In this document: positions 8,886-15,970 of the stretch, piece by piece
Numbering within the stretch: position 1 is the first letter of the stretch
Layout of the letters: every line of letters starts with the position of its first letter
Assembly (NCBI GenBank): GCA_016712375.1
Contig: JADJRE010000019.1
Span: 1-27,470 of the forward strand
Source: Rhodospirillales bacterium
GTDB lineage: Bacteria > Pseudomonadota > Alphaproteobacteria > Rhodospirillales > Defluviicoccaceae
Direction of reading: 5' to 3'
Length of the DNA: 27,470 nt
Made by a program: the position numbers and the translations under genes
The notes under the pieces: generated by a model
The model's input: only the letters and a program-made list of their open reading frames with translations
Database searches by the model: none
What the model was told of the DNA's origin: nothing

Positions 8886-9839
8886 TTATACCAGCCTTCG
8901 CGGGTTCTGACCGATGGTGGCCCAGGTCCTGTGGCGATGGTTCGGATGCGGCCTGCCTCGGCGGTGAGTTTTCTCACACCTGACAGCAGGCCCGAGGATA
9001 TCGTCGTAGTCCTTGAAGATGCGGTTCGAGAGGTAGGTCTGCGCAGGTACTGCCAGATGTTCTCGGCTGGGTTGAGCTCGGGGCTTGCTGGCGGCAGGAA
9101 GACGAGGGTGGTGTTGGCGGGCACGTCAAGCTTGCCGGTGGTGTGCCAGCCGGCGTTGTCGAGGATCAGCACCGCCTGCGCCAGCGGCGACGGTGAGGCT
9201 GATCTCTGCGAGATGCTTCTGCATGGCCTCGGTGTCGGCGCGTGGCATCACCAGGGCGGCGCCGCGTCGCGGGCTGGGCAGACGGCGCCGAACATGTAGG
9301 CGTTGGCGTAGCGCTGGTCCTTCGGCTGACGCGGGCGCGTGCCCTTCTTCGCCCACTGGTAGACCAGACCATTCTTCTGACCCACCCGCATCTCGTCCTG
9401 GAACCAAACCTCGATGGGCGTGCCGGCGGGCAGGTCCTTCAGCGCCCCGTCGATGCGCGCCTTGAAGTTTTTTTGAACGCCTCGATCGCTTGCGGATCCT
9501 GTGCCGGATGCCAGCGTACGACGCCATCCGTCTCGGCATCCGGGCCGGCCTCGACCACCTTGCGAAGCTCCTCTTTCTGCTCCGCCGAGAGCTTCGGCGC
9601 GGGTCCCGGCGCCTTCGCGTTGATCAGACCGTCCGGCCCTTCGCATTGAACCGGTGCCCAATCCCGCAGCGTCTGACGATCCATGCCGCCAATCCGGGCC
9701 GCCATCTGCCGATCCTGACCGTCGCATACCGCCGCCAGGGCTAGAAGTCGTCGCGCCTGGTTCGCGTCCTTCACCGTCCCGGCAAGTCTCCTCAACTCCA
9801 CCGCGTCGAAATCCTCGCGAAGCGCAATCGCCGTTCCAT
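8886..9839 (-). pseudogene. IS630 transposase, frameshifted and internally deleted
   Basis: Blocks on the minus strand: TAIALREDFDAVELRRLAG, KDANQARRLLALAAV, the helix-turn-helix AARIGGMDRQTLRDW, GLINAKAPGPAPKL, then VVRW joined directly to HPAQDPQAIEAFKK, NFKARIDGALKDLPAGTPIE, FQDEMRVGQKNG (first Asp), the region GAALVMPRADTEAMQKHL, LILDNAGWHTTGKL (second Asp) and PPASPELNPAENIWQYLR (Glu). Between VVRW and HPAQDP relatives carry about 40 more residues, so a block is missing. Frame breaks occur at the start (ATGG-AACGG lacks one G for M-G-T-A), at a run of seven A near 9470, near 9255 and near 9170, with more near the 3' end. The stop TAA (8888-8886) is supplied by the left target duplication. 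Confidence 0.85.
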
Positions 9840-9938
9840 GCCCATCCCCGCCGAGCCGTGTCTCCCGCAGACCAGGAATCACAAAACCGCCCGCCAGGGA
9901 ATCCCCCGCGTGAGAGTCACACCCCGCGACGGTTGGTA
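8889..9938 (-). mobile_element. IS630-family insertion sequence inside the SDR gene
   Basis: A 1,050-bp element bounded by imperfect terminal inverted repeats: left end TACCAGCCTTCGCGGG (8889 on), right end read inward TACCAACCGTCGCGGG, with similarity continuing to TGAC. It is flanked on both sides by TTA (8886-8888 and 9939-9941), which contains the TA duplication that IS630 elements make. With flanks and reading frame of the host gene agreeing, the boundaries are well supported. The element is shorter than its relatives because the transposase lacks an internal block. Confidence 0.9.
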
Positions 9939-10095
9939 TTATCCGCCCGCTCAGGCCGCGCGCTTCAGCGGCGACGGCATCAAGATCTTCGCCGGTTCTG
10001 GCGCTGACCACCGCGTGGTTGCCCCGCTTCGCCAGTTCGAGAGGCGGTGGCGCGGCCAATTCCCTTGCCGGCACCGATGCACCAGATCAACCGCG

Positions 10096-10612
10096 TCATT
10101 GGCTGGCCGTGACATTTCCACGACAGCTCTTGCAGACGTAGGAGATGGTCGCGCCGCTCTTGTCACTGAACTCCATCTTCACCCAGCGGCCCTGGCTGTC
10201 GTACCAAACCTCATTGGTGAGCGCACCGGTGTAGGCATAGCGGGTTGCCGGCGCCATCGTGCCGTTGACCGGCACCATCTCCTCGCCGCGGCGGATAATC
10301 TGGACGCTGTCGAGGCGACCGGTGATGGTATTCAGCACAGCGTCCGACCCAAGTACACCAGCGTTCCAGTGGTGGGTCGGGAACACTTCGGGCGGCATTG
10401 ACGCGGGCCCACCCGGTCCCGTCACCTTCAGCCGGTCGTCGTCGAGCATCGCTTCAACCGGCGATACCTTGCCGTCATCGTTTACGGCGACCCGGCTGAT
10501 GATCAGGCAGCCGTCGCGCCACCGATCGCTTGCCTCGTAGGTGTAGCGGGTCGACCATCGCTCGACCGGGGCACCGGCCGCTGCCGGTCTGCACCGCCCC
10601 CGCGTCGCGCAT
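10096..10612 (-). CDS. DUF6134-like protein lacking its N-terminal part
   Basis: The readable portion begins at about 10560 with WSTRYTYEASDRWRDGCL and continues IISRVAVNDDGKVSPVEAML, FPTHHWNAGVLGSDAVLNTI, RRGEEMVPVNG, ATRYAYTGALTNEVWYDSQG and ends YVCKSCRGNVTASQ at 10096. This matches the second half of DUF6134-type proteins, which normally start with a signal peptide and a further beta-rich segment. Only about 60 bp separate the chrR stop (10620) from the recognisable part, so the N-terminal part is absent; a possible ATG at 10612 is out of frame by one base. The stop TGA overlaps the SDR ATG at 10099. Family assignment is from memory of the pattern; function unknown. Confidence 0.55.
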
Positions 10613-10619
10613 TCCGCGA

Positions 10620-11273
10620 TCAGATCCTGAGGAACGGATTGACGAACATGCCCATCGGGCCGGAGAGTTTGACCGGCGCATCCCGCACCACGAGGCACAG
10701 GCATGGCTCGCCCCGATCGACCATTGGCTGGTGCTGGTCGTTGACGTCCATGGCGGCGAAGTCGCCGCGCGCAAACTGCGCATCGCCGTCTCGATAACCA
10801 CCGGCGAGCACCAGGGTGTACTCCTGGCCACGGTGCGAGTGCATCGGCAACAGACTGCCGGGAGCGAGGCGAAACAGCGCGGCCTTGAAGTCCTTGGCGG
10901 TGAGCGGGAGGCGAAACTCCTCGAACAACCGGCCGACCCGCCGCCAGGGCAGATGATCGAGATTCCGTCCGACGTAGCGTATCAGCGGGGACGGGAGGAT
11001 GTCCGATACCGGCCGGTCCTGACGCGCCCACCCCGCCAATGCCGGTTCCGCCTCATCTAACCGGGCGAGGACGCTCGCGAGCGCGCCGTCGCTGCACTCG
11101 ACCGGGTTTTCTTCGGCAAGCATCTCGCCGCCGATGGCTTCGAACGCCCGAATCGCCCGCGCGCAGTCCGCACAGAGCGACGCATGGGTGGCGATAGCGA
11201 GCGCCAATGCCTCCGGCAGCGTTCCGGCAGCGTAATCCAGGAGGAGTTCGTCGCTGGGGTGATGGTTGATCAT
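10620..11273 (-). CDS. chrR: ChrR-type zinc anti-sigma factor
   Basis: Intact 217-residue anti-sigma factor that binds and inhibits the ECF sigma factor RpoE and releases it under singlet oxygen or organic hydroperoxide stress. The N-terminal anti-sigma domain has the zinc ligands His5 (MINHHPSDELLLDYAAGTL), His30, Cys34 and Cys37 (ATHASLCADC). The C-terminal cupin domain has His145, His147 and Glu151 (LPMHSHRGQEYTLVL) and His181 (NDQHQP), matching the second zinc site of Rhodobacter ChrR; it ends GMFVNPFLRI, the family's typical terminus. The ATG overlaps the rpoE stop (ATGA), so the two are translationally coupled. All known ligand residues of both sites are present, so redox/ROS sensing should be intact. 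Confidence 0.93.
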   Translation of the reverse strand: MINHHPSDELLLDYAAGTLPEALALAIATHASLCADCARAIRAFEAIGGEMLAEENPVECSDGALASVLARLDEAEPALAGWARQDRPVSDILPSPLIRYVGRNLDHLPWRRVGRLFEEFRLPLTAKDFKAALFRLAPGSLLPMHSHRGQEYTLVLAGGYRDGDAQFARGDFAAMDVNDQHQPMVDRGEPCLCLVVRDAPVKLSGPMGMFVNPFLRI

Positions 11274-11829
11274 CGATAGTCCTCGGGTAAGGCAGCGCGC
11301 AGCCGGTTCAGGGCGAGCCTGATCCGCGACTCACGGTTCCCAACGGGGTCCCAACTCCACCGCGATCATGCTGTGGGATTTCTCCTCAAAAAATGCCTTC
11401 TGAAGAATTTCCCTCTGTTCTCCTGGCAGCATCTGCGTGGCGCGATGCAGGTCCGCACCAAATTCCGCCAGCTCGGCACGCTCATCCGGCGTCTGTCCCT
11501 CTGCCGGCTGGTCAGCGGCCTGCTCCAGCTCGACTTCCGGATGGGTTTCGGGTCGAAACAGATCGATGCGCTTGTTGCGAACGATGATGAAAGACCCAGG
11601 TGGAAACGCTGGCGCGGTTTCGGACGAACGTATCGGCCTTGCACCATACCGCCAGCATCGTCTCCCGCGCGAGTTCCTCGGCGGCGGCGACCAAAATATC
11701 GCGCTTGAGCGCGATACCCTTCAGTCGCGGGGCAAAATAAGTGAACAGCGCGGAGCATGCCTGGCGATCGCGACGAAGCGCCACCACCTCCACCAGCCTC
11801 AGGTCAAAACTGCTGTTCACGAAATTCAT
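11270..11829 (-). CDS. rpoE: ECF sigma factor RpoE (ChrR partner), frame broken
   Basis: About 186 residues once repaired. Region 2: SALFTYFAPRLKGIALKR, AAEELARETMLAVWCKADTF, RASVSTWVF; after a shift near 11590, VRNKRIDLFRPETHPEVEL. Linker: EQAADQPAEGQTPDERAEL. Region 4: RATQMLPGEQREILQKAFFE, EEKSHSMIAVELG, then after a shift near 11345 RIRLALNRLRAALPEDYR, with stop TGA (11272-11270) inside the ATGA start of chrR. This is the sigma factor that reads TGATC-type promoters of the singlet-oxygen regulon. The start is uncertain: ATG at 11829 lies within the candidate -10 element, so the true start may be the GTG three codons later. Two single-base breaks make the gene inactive as written. Confidence 0.85.
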
Positions 11830-12262
11830 ACGGAAATGCGGGCTGTCCGGATCAATGTCTGGTTCAGTTTCCCGAGGCGGCGGCTGCAGGTGACGGAGCC
11901 GACGTTGAGGTAGAGGTAGCCGTCCTCGCCACACAATGGCGTGTCGGGAAAGTAGTCGGGCGTCGTCGTGCAGACGTCGCTCATTCGCGCCTGACGGTCC
12001 TCGCGCATCGTCGAGATTGAAGCGGTGGATGCCGGCATTGACCGGATCGGACGAGGACGACAGAAAGTAGCCGTAGCCACGCTTCCAGTCGACGGCGAGG
12101 GTCCGCCTTCCCCCGTCGCGAGGAAGTCGAGGCCCTGGTAGGGCTTCTCATCGGTGCGCTTATACGTGATCTCGGCGGTGATGTTGGGGATGCGGTTGCC
12201 GCAATCGGCGAGCGCCAGATCCTCGAACACGAGGTAGCACAGCCCCCGAAGCGCCGGCGCCC
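11826..12262 (-). pseudogene. Phage/GTA-type tail protein fragment
   Basis: Reading on the minus strand: LCYLVFEDLALADCGNRIPN, ITAEITYKRTDEKPYQGLDF, then after a shift LAVDWKRGYGYFLSSSSDP and NAGIHRFNLDDA, then DYFPDTPLCGEDGYLYLNVG and RRLGKLNQTL, ending at a TGA (11828-11826) that overlaps the rpoE ATG. The motif 'VFEDLALADFGNRIP' is characteristic of large tail-tip/baseplate proteins of gene transfer agents and siphophages. No start is present: the sequence is joined upstream directly to a terminase fragment. It is a piece of a much larger gene, and its end beside rpoE is a junction, not a natural terminus. Confidence 0.65.
11829..11854 (-). promoter_or_regulatory. Candidate autoregulated RpoE promoter of rpoE-chrR
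   Basis: On the minus strand: TGATC (11854-11850), 17 bases, CGTA (11832-11829), the same core and spacing as the element at 2517. Autoregulation of rpoE-chrR by RpoE is known in Rhodobacter. The -10 abuts the ATG at 11829, so transcription would begin inside the first codons assumed for rpoE. The element lies right at the edge of the phage-derived sequence. Confidence 0.55.
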
Positions 12263-12640
12263 CTCCAGCCGAACAGCGAGCCGACGATGAACTGTTGCCA
12301 TGGCTGCAACACGAAGCGCTGCATGCTCACCCTCTGCCAGGCAGAGGATGTCGGCGAAGAACTGAACGGCGCGGCCCGCTGCCGCCTTGTCCCAGAACAG
12401 CTCGCGCTGCCGGACTTCTTCGAGGTCGCGAAGATGCCTGGCACCGGCGGGCGCGAACCAGCGGGCCAGCGCGGATCTTGTCGACCACTACCGACGTGCG
12501 GTGCTCGTGGACCTCGTCGATCAGCGCCCCGTGCACCCGCTTGCCCGTCCAGGCCGCGGCTCTCCGACGAGATCGGCCGGAAGAACGAGCCGGTGGCGAT
12601 GTAGGCGAGGTTGAAGACGTCGCGCTGGCCCGACTTTCCA
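12255..12640 (-). pseudogene. Terminase large subunit fragments in inverted order
   Basis: On the minus strand the first segment (about 12640-12465) is a central piece of a phage large terminase: FNLAYIATGSFFRPISSESR, then, one frame over, KRVHGALIDEVHEHRTSVVV and DKIRAG; LIDEVHEH contains the Walker B acidic residues. The second segment (about 12465-12258) is N-terminal terminase sequence: WFAPAGARHLRDLEEV, AVQFFADILCLAEGE, then after a shift RFVLQPWQQFIVGSLFGW, which in intact proteins comes before the Walker A region and so before LIDEVHEH. Order is therefore swapped. At LFGW it joins the tail fragment. The Walker A segment and nuclease domain are absent. A relic of a rearranged prophage. 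Confidence 0.7.
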
Positions 12641-12832
12641 GACGCCTCATCAGCGGCGGCCAAGCTGGAACCCTCGAAAGGCTCAATGCGCGGCAAACTC
12701 AAACGCGCCGGCTGGGACACCACATTCCTCGCCGACCTCCTCGCAAACGCCACCCGCCTCCATATGCGATAGCCCTGCCCGTATCCCCGCCTGTGACGAC
12801 AACCGGCACGGAAACTGCTAGCGTCGGCGGGC

Positions 12833-13683
12833 ATGAGTGATCGCGAAATCCCCCCATTGCTGCTGCTCCGCCTGGTCGAGGCACTGGAGCGGCTCGCCCC
12901 GCCTCCCGTCACCGACGCCGCTCTCGACGACGCCGACGCCTTTGTCTGGCACGCCGAACAGGCGCGGCTGCAGGCGGTGCCAGAGGTCAATCGGGTGGAT
13001 CTCGCGCTGCTGCGCGGCATCGACCGGCAACGCGCCGTCCTTCTTGAGAACACGCGGCGCTTCGCCCAGGCCTTGCCGGCCAACAACGCGCTGCTGTGGG
13101 GCGCGCGCGGCACCGGCAAGAGCTCGCTGGTCAAGGCGGTGCACGCCCGCATCAACCAGGATTACCCGCACGCGCTGGCGCTGATCGAGGTGCACCGCGA
13201 GGATCTCGCGAGCCTGCTCGCCCGGCTGCGCGGCGAAACCCGACGCTGCCTGTTGTTTTGCGACGACCTCTCGTTCGACGGCGGCGATGCCTCGTACAAG
13301 TCGCTGAAGGCCGTCCTGGAGGGCGGCATCGAGGGCCGGCCGGCCAACGTGCTGTTCTACGCCACCTCCAACCGCCGCCACCTGATGCCGCACGGAAATG
13401 ATCGAGAACAGGCGCTCGACGGCGATCAACCCGGCGGAATCGGTGGAGGAGAAGGTTTCACTCGGACCGCTTCGGGCTGTGGCTGGGCTTTCACGGGCTG
13501 GATCAGGAAGCCTATGTCGGCATCGTCGAAGGCTATGCCCAGCGCTACCACCTCGACTTGCCGGCGCAAACGCTGCGCAGCGAAGCGATTGCCTGGGCGC
13601 AGGAGCGCGGTTCCCGGTCGGGGCGGGTCGCCTGGCAGTATATCCAGGACCTCGCCGGCCGTCTGGGACGGCCGCTGGAATAG
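12833..13683 (+). CDS. DUF815 family AAA+ ATPase, two frame breaks
   Basis: Cytosolic ATPase of the DUF815 group (COG2607), about 283 residues after repair, function unproven. ATG at 12833 begins MSDREIPPLLLLRLVEALER. Walker A is LLWGARGTGKSSLVKAV (near residue 90), Walker B is CLLFCDDLSFD, and the sensor segment is NVLFYATSNRRHLMP. A break near 13395 moves to MIENRRSTAINPAESVEEKV, and another near 13465 returns to RFGLWLGFHGLDQEAYVGIV and GRVAWQYIQDLAGRLGRPLE, with TAG at 13681-13683. All blocks are in order. It is a chromosomal housekeeping-type gene in alphaproteobacteria, so the segment between prophage relic and REP hairpin is probably original backbone. Confidence 0.85.
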
Positions 13684-13695
13684 CCAGGGGGAACC

Positions 13696-13796
13696 ATGCC
13701 GGCCAAGATCATCGAGGTCACCGCGAAGAAGGCAACGCCGATACGATCGTCGCCATCGCCGAGCAGGCGAACGCCAGATCGTGTAGGGTAGACTGA
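13696..13796 (+). pseudogene. Stub of a DUF389 (TIGR00341)-like membrane protein
   Basis: After a good ribosome-binding stretch (AGGGGGAACC) an ATG at 13696 reads MPAKIIEVTAKK; with one missing G restored (AAGGC to AAGGGC) it continues GNADTIVAIAEQANA and then stops at 13796 after SCRVD. The pattern 'IEV..(K/P)..ADTIV.IAEQ' is how DUF389/TIGR00341 inner-membrane proteins start. The coding sequence ends where a REP hairpin begins (13783), and no membrane segments follow, so everything after the first ~28 residues has been lost. The family call rests on a short segment. Confidence 0.4.
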
Positions 13797-13857
13797 GCAG
13801 AGCGATGTCCCACCCTTTGATTGCACCAGCAGCCATCGACATGGTGGGTTACCCTAC
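13783..13857. repeat. REP-type palindromic element
   Basis: Begins GTAGGGTA (13783-13790) and ends TACCCTAC (13850-13857), an exact 8-bp inverted repeat, with inner elements TCCCACCC and GGTGGGTTA that also pair in part. This GTAGGGT/GGTGGGTTACCC pattern is common in proteobacterial REP/BIME hairpins. It replaces the body of the gene that starts at 13696. Confidence 0.75.
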
Positions 13858-13900
13858 GAACCTCGCCAGCCGCTGTCAGCGCCGCCACTGGGCCAGGCAT

Positions 13901-14190
13901 TTACCTCGTCGCCACCTGTGCCGCGGCACGCGCGAGGTTGAGATCGAGCAGACGCTTCAGGATCTCGTCGTCGGCAAGGTCGGCCGGCCAGCCGTAGGCG
14001 GTGGCCACGGCCTCGTCCAGCTCGCGATGCACGTTGTCCAGTCACGCCGGGCGTTCGTTGTAGAGGTTGGTCAGCGTCCGCTTCTTCAGGATCTGCGCCG
14101 CCTTCTCGCTCACCGGCAGGATGCGGTCGGACCACCTCCGGCTCGCGCCGCACCAGATCGGACGGATCGAGCCAACTCTGGCGATGGGAA
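13901..14190 (-). pseudogene. C-terminal remnant of a class II restriction-modification DNA methyltransferase (MmeI/YeeA-like)
   Basis: Minus-strand pieces: QSWLDPSDLVRREPEVV (14180-14130), then one frame over DRILPVSEKAAQILKKRT and LTNLYNERPA, a stop, and in the same frame LDNVHRELDEAVATAYGWPA followed by DLADDEILKRLLDLNLARA, ending at TAA 13903-13901. 'RTLTNLYN.RP.WL...H..LD.AV..AYGWP' is the conserved C-terminal end of large fused restriction/methylase proteins. The internal stop is TGA exactly where the family has Trp (TGG), a point mutation unlike the indels elsewhere. The large methyltransferase and nuclease parts are missing; sequence upstream to the IS5 element at 14372 shows nothing recognisable. 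Confidence 0.65.
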
Positions 14191-14371
14191 ACATTGCCGA
14201 CGCCGGACAGAGGACATTCGGGGCGCTTGAAGGCGAACCGAACGTGGTTGGCATTGAACCGCAGCCCGGTCAAATATGCGATACTTTGCGGGTGGAAGGG
14301 GTATGTTGTGTCGATTCGCGACGTAGTTAGACGCTTCACATTGGAGCCCCGCATGCGCATTGTCCTTCTTA

Positions 14372-15276
14372 GAGTCCGTTTGGAAAATCGGCGATGGGGG
14401 CTTGCGGTGGTCGGAGCGGCGTGATTCCAAGCTTTCGGATGTGGACGAAGCAAAGCCGGGTCGGATGGCCCGTATCGCCAGGAAGACGAAGCGTTATCCG
14501 TCGGACCTGACGGATGAGGAAGGGGGAGCGGATCGCACCCTTGATGCCGCAACCGGGCCGGCGTGGTCGGCCGCGAGAGGTGGATTTCCGCGAGGTGATC
14601 AACGCGGTTCGCTACCTTGTGCGTTCGGGGGCGGCTGGCGGATGCTGCCGATCCATTTCGGGCCCTGGCAGACGGTCTATGGCTGGTTCCGCGAGCTGGC
14701 ACGACGGTTTCTATTCCAAACCATTCACGACGTGGCGCTGATGGTCGACCGGGAACGGGCCGGGCGCGACGCCAGTCCTTCGGCGGCGGTGATCGACAGC
14801 CAGTCCGTCAAGGCACCCCACGCGAAAACAAGAGGTTACGACGCCAACAAGAAGATCGTCGGACGCAAGCGGCATTGCCGTCGATACCGACGGGCGGCTG
14901 CTGATGGTCAACCTGACCCCTGCCGACATCTCCGACAGTGCCGGTGCCCAAGTGATCCTGGAGGCGATCCGCAAGCGCTGGCCCCGGGTGAAGCATTTGT
15001 TCGCCGATGGCGCCTACGACCGCCTTACCCTGATGGACAAGGCCGCTTATCTCGACTTCGTCGTCAAGATCATCCGCCGTTCCGATAAGCAGAAAGGCTT
15101 CCAGGTCCTGCCACGACGCTGGGTCGTCGAACGTACCTTCGGCTGGATGATCCGCTGGCGTCGCCTCGTGCGCGACTACGAACAGCGCATCGACGTCTCG
15201 CACGCCATGATCCTCGTCGCCATGGGCGGCAACCTGTTGCGCCGAAATGCCCATCCATGATTTTCCAAACGGACTC
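14372..15276 (+). mobile_element. IS5-family insertion sequence (IS1031-like group)
   Basis: A 905-bp element with perfect 18-bp terminal inverted repeats GAGTCCGTTTGGAAAATC at 14372-14389 and, inverted, 15259-15276. TTA flanks both ends (14369-14371 and 15277-15279), a 3-bp T-N-A duplication as expected for the IS1031 group of IS5. Perfect ends and duplication suggest a recent insertion, although the transposase frame is broken. Confidence 0.92.
14465..15260 (+). pseudogene. IS5-family transposase, three frame breaks
   Basis: ATG at 14465: MARIARKTKRYPSDLTDEE, a break near 14518, ERIAPLMPQPGRRGRPREVD, FREVINAVRYLVRSG, a break near 14630, WRMLPIHFGPWQTVYGWFRE, ASPSAAVIDSQSVKAPHAKT (first catalytic Asp), RGYDANKKIVGRKRH, a break near 14880, TDGRLLMVNLTPADISDS, KHLFADGAYDRLTLMDKA (second Asp) and RRWVVERTFGWMIRWRRLVR (Glu), ending at TGA 15260. 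The stop overlaps the right inverted repeat, as is common. All three catalytic positions are present, so only small indels separate this copy from an active one. Confidence 0.88.
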
Positions 15277-15291
15277 TTATAGCAAGCGTAG

Positions 15292-15317
15292 CCTGGATGG
15301 AGTGTGAGCGATCCAGG
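15292..15317. repeat. REP-type hairpin (GTAGCCYGGATGGAG family), copy 1
   Basis: CCTGGAT (15292-15298) pairs with ATCCAGG (15311-15317), preceded by GTAG. The same family appears inverted at 23544-23571. It lies immediately beyond the IS5 right end. The remaining bases to 15434 hold nothing I can assign. Confidence 0.6.
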
Positions 15318-15434
15318 TTTCTCATGCCGTAAAGAATTCGCCGCATTCCGCTTCGCTCCCATGGGTTACTTGTCGCAATGCGGAGATTAGCGGACGAACT
15401 CTCGGCGAGGGTCACGACGTTTTCCTGCTGGGAA

Positions 15435-15664
15435 TCATCGGCCGGACTCCAGGAACTCCGTTACGGATACGCCGGCTTGCGCAAGAATGGCCCAGAGCGT
15501 TCCTTGCGGAAGGTCTCCCGGGTGATTCGGGATCGTCGTGTATCGCTTGGTGCCGGGGTTGTACCAGATCTCGTGACTGCCCGCCGCCTGCCGATCGAAC
15601 TGAAAGCCGAGAAGCCGCAGCCTTCGCGCGACATCGCGATAGCGGAAGCCGCGAGTCCACCCAT
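15435..15664 (-). CDS. hicA: HicA-type mRNA interferase toxin, frame broken near start
   Basis: Small dsRNA-binding-fold ribonuclease that cleaves mRNA when free of its HicB partner. After ATG at 15664 (overlapping the hicB stop as TGATG) the frame needs one extra G near 15648, then reads FRYRDVARRLRLLGFQFDRQ, AAGSHEIWYNPGTKRYTTIP and NHPGDLPQGTLWAILAQAGV, ending EFLESGR at 15435. The catalytic His is in GSHEIW and the family's NHPGDLP loop is intact. About 75 residues, normal for HicA. hicB precedes hicA, the less common but well-known order. Confidence 0.8.
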
Positions 15665-15892
15665 CAGTCGCTGATGACGAGCGGATAATCGAATACGTCG
15701 GCCGCACCGGGCAGTGCCCCAGCGTGTTCGCGCTCGGCCTGCGCTTCGAGCAGCCGGCGGACCGTCGCGTGCGATTTCCAGTGTCTCGGTAATGGTCCGA
15801 CCCTGGGCAACCAAGCCTTGCACCTCGTCCGACGTCGCCAGATACACGCCTTCCGGCAGTTTCCTCGATCCGAATGTTAGGATCCGCTCCAT
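15664..15892 (-). CDS. hicB: HicB-type antitoxin, frame broken
   Basis: Partner of the HicA gene that follows. ATG at 15892 gives MERILTFGSRKLPEGVYLAT, SDEVQGLVAQGRTITETLEI; after a small indel near 15772 the other frame gives RRLLEAQAE and then DVFDYPLVISD with TGA at 15666-15664. The partial RNase-H-like HicB fold and the ending 'DYPLVI' are typical. About 75 residues. Antitoxins of this type also repress their own promoter; no operator could be assigned by eye. Confidence 0.75.
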
Positions 15893-15970
15893 CGTGTCGC
15901 CTCTTGCGTCGCGGCATGCCAGTATCCTACCCCGCACATTGCCCCGTTGCCACTCGGCCCGCTGCGGAGT

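Larger units (their letters stand above)
8289..10099 (-). pseudogene. Short-chain dehydrogenase split by an IS630 insertion
   Basis: Second SDR, unrelated in detail to the one at 1596. The N-terminal exon-like piece starts at 10099 with MTRLIWCIGAGKGIGRATA (nucleotide-binding loop), then, after a small shift, LELAKRGNHAVVSARTGEDL and ends at GLSGRI (9942). The IS occupies 8889-9938. On its far side the gene resumes in frame with TPYVVDITDAAGVDAAVAAI, HGPIDIAILNAG, MEVNFFGAVHGL, the serine strand VAVVASVAGYRG, the active site AAYGASKAAVITM (Tyr and Lys present) and NPGFIKTPLTDSNDF. The natural end, FFAVTRSLVRDR with TGA at 8291-8289, needs two one-base corrections. The start overlaps the previous gene's stop (ATGA). 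Removing the IS and one target copy restores the frame G-R-I-T-P. Confidence 0.85.

Noticed and set aside
12687..12773. Small open frame MRGKLKRAGWDTTFL... ending RLHMR before the DUF815 gene
   Set aside because: It looks protein-like (perhaps the tail end of a lost gene), but at 28 codons without a recognised family I could not support it as a gene.
14190..14371. Search for the upstream part of the methyltransferase between its remnant and the IS5 element
   Set aside because: Several short frames exist, but none resembles methyltransferase or target-recognition sequence; left unassigned.
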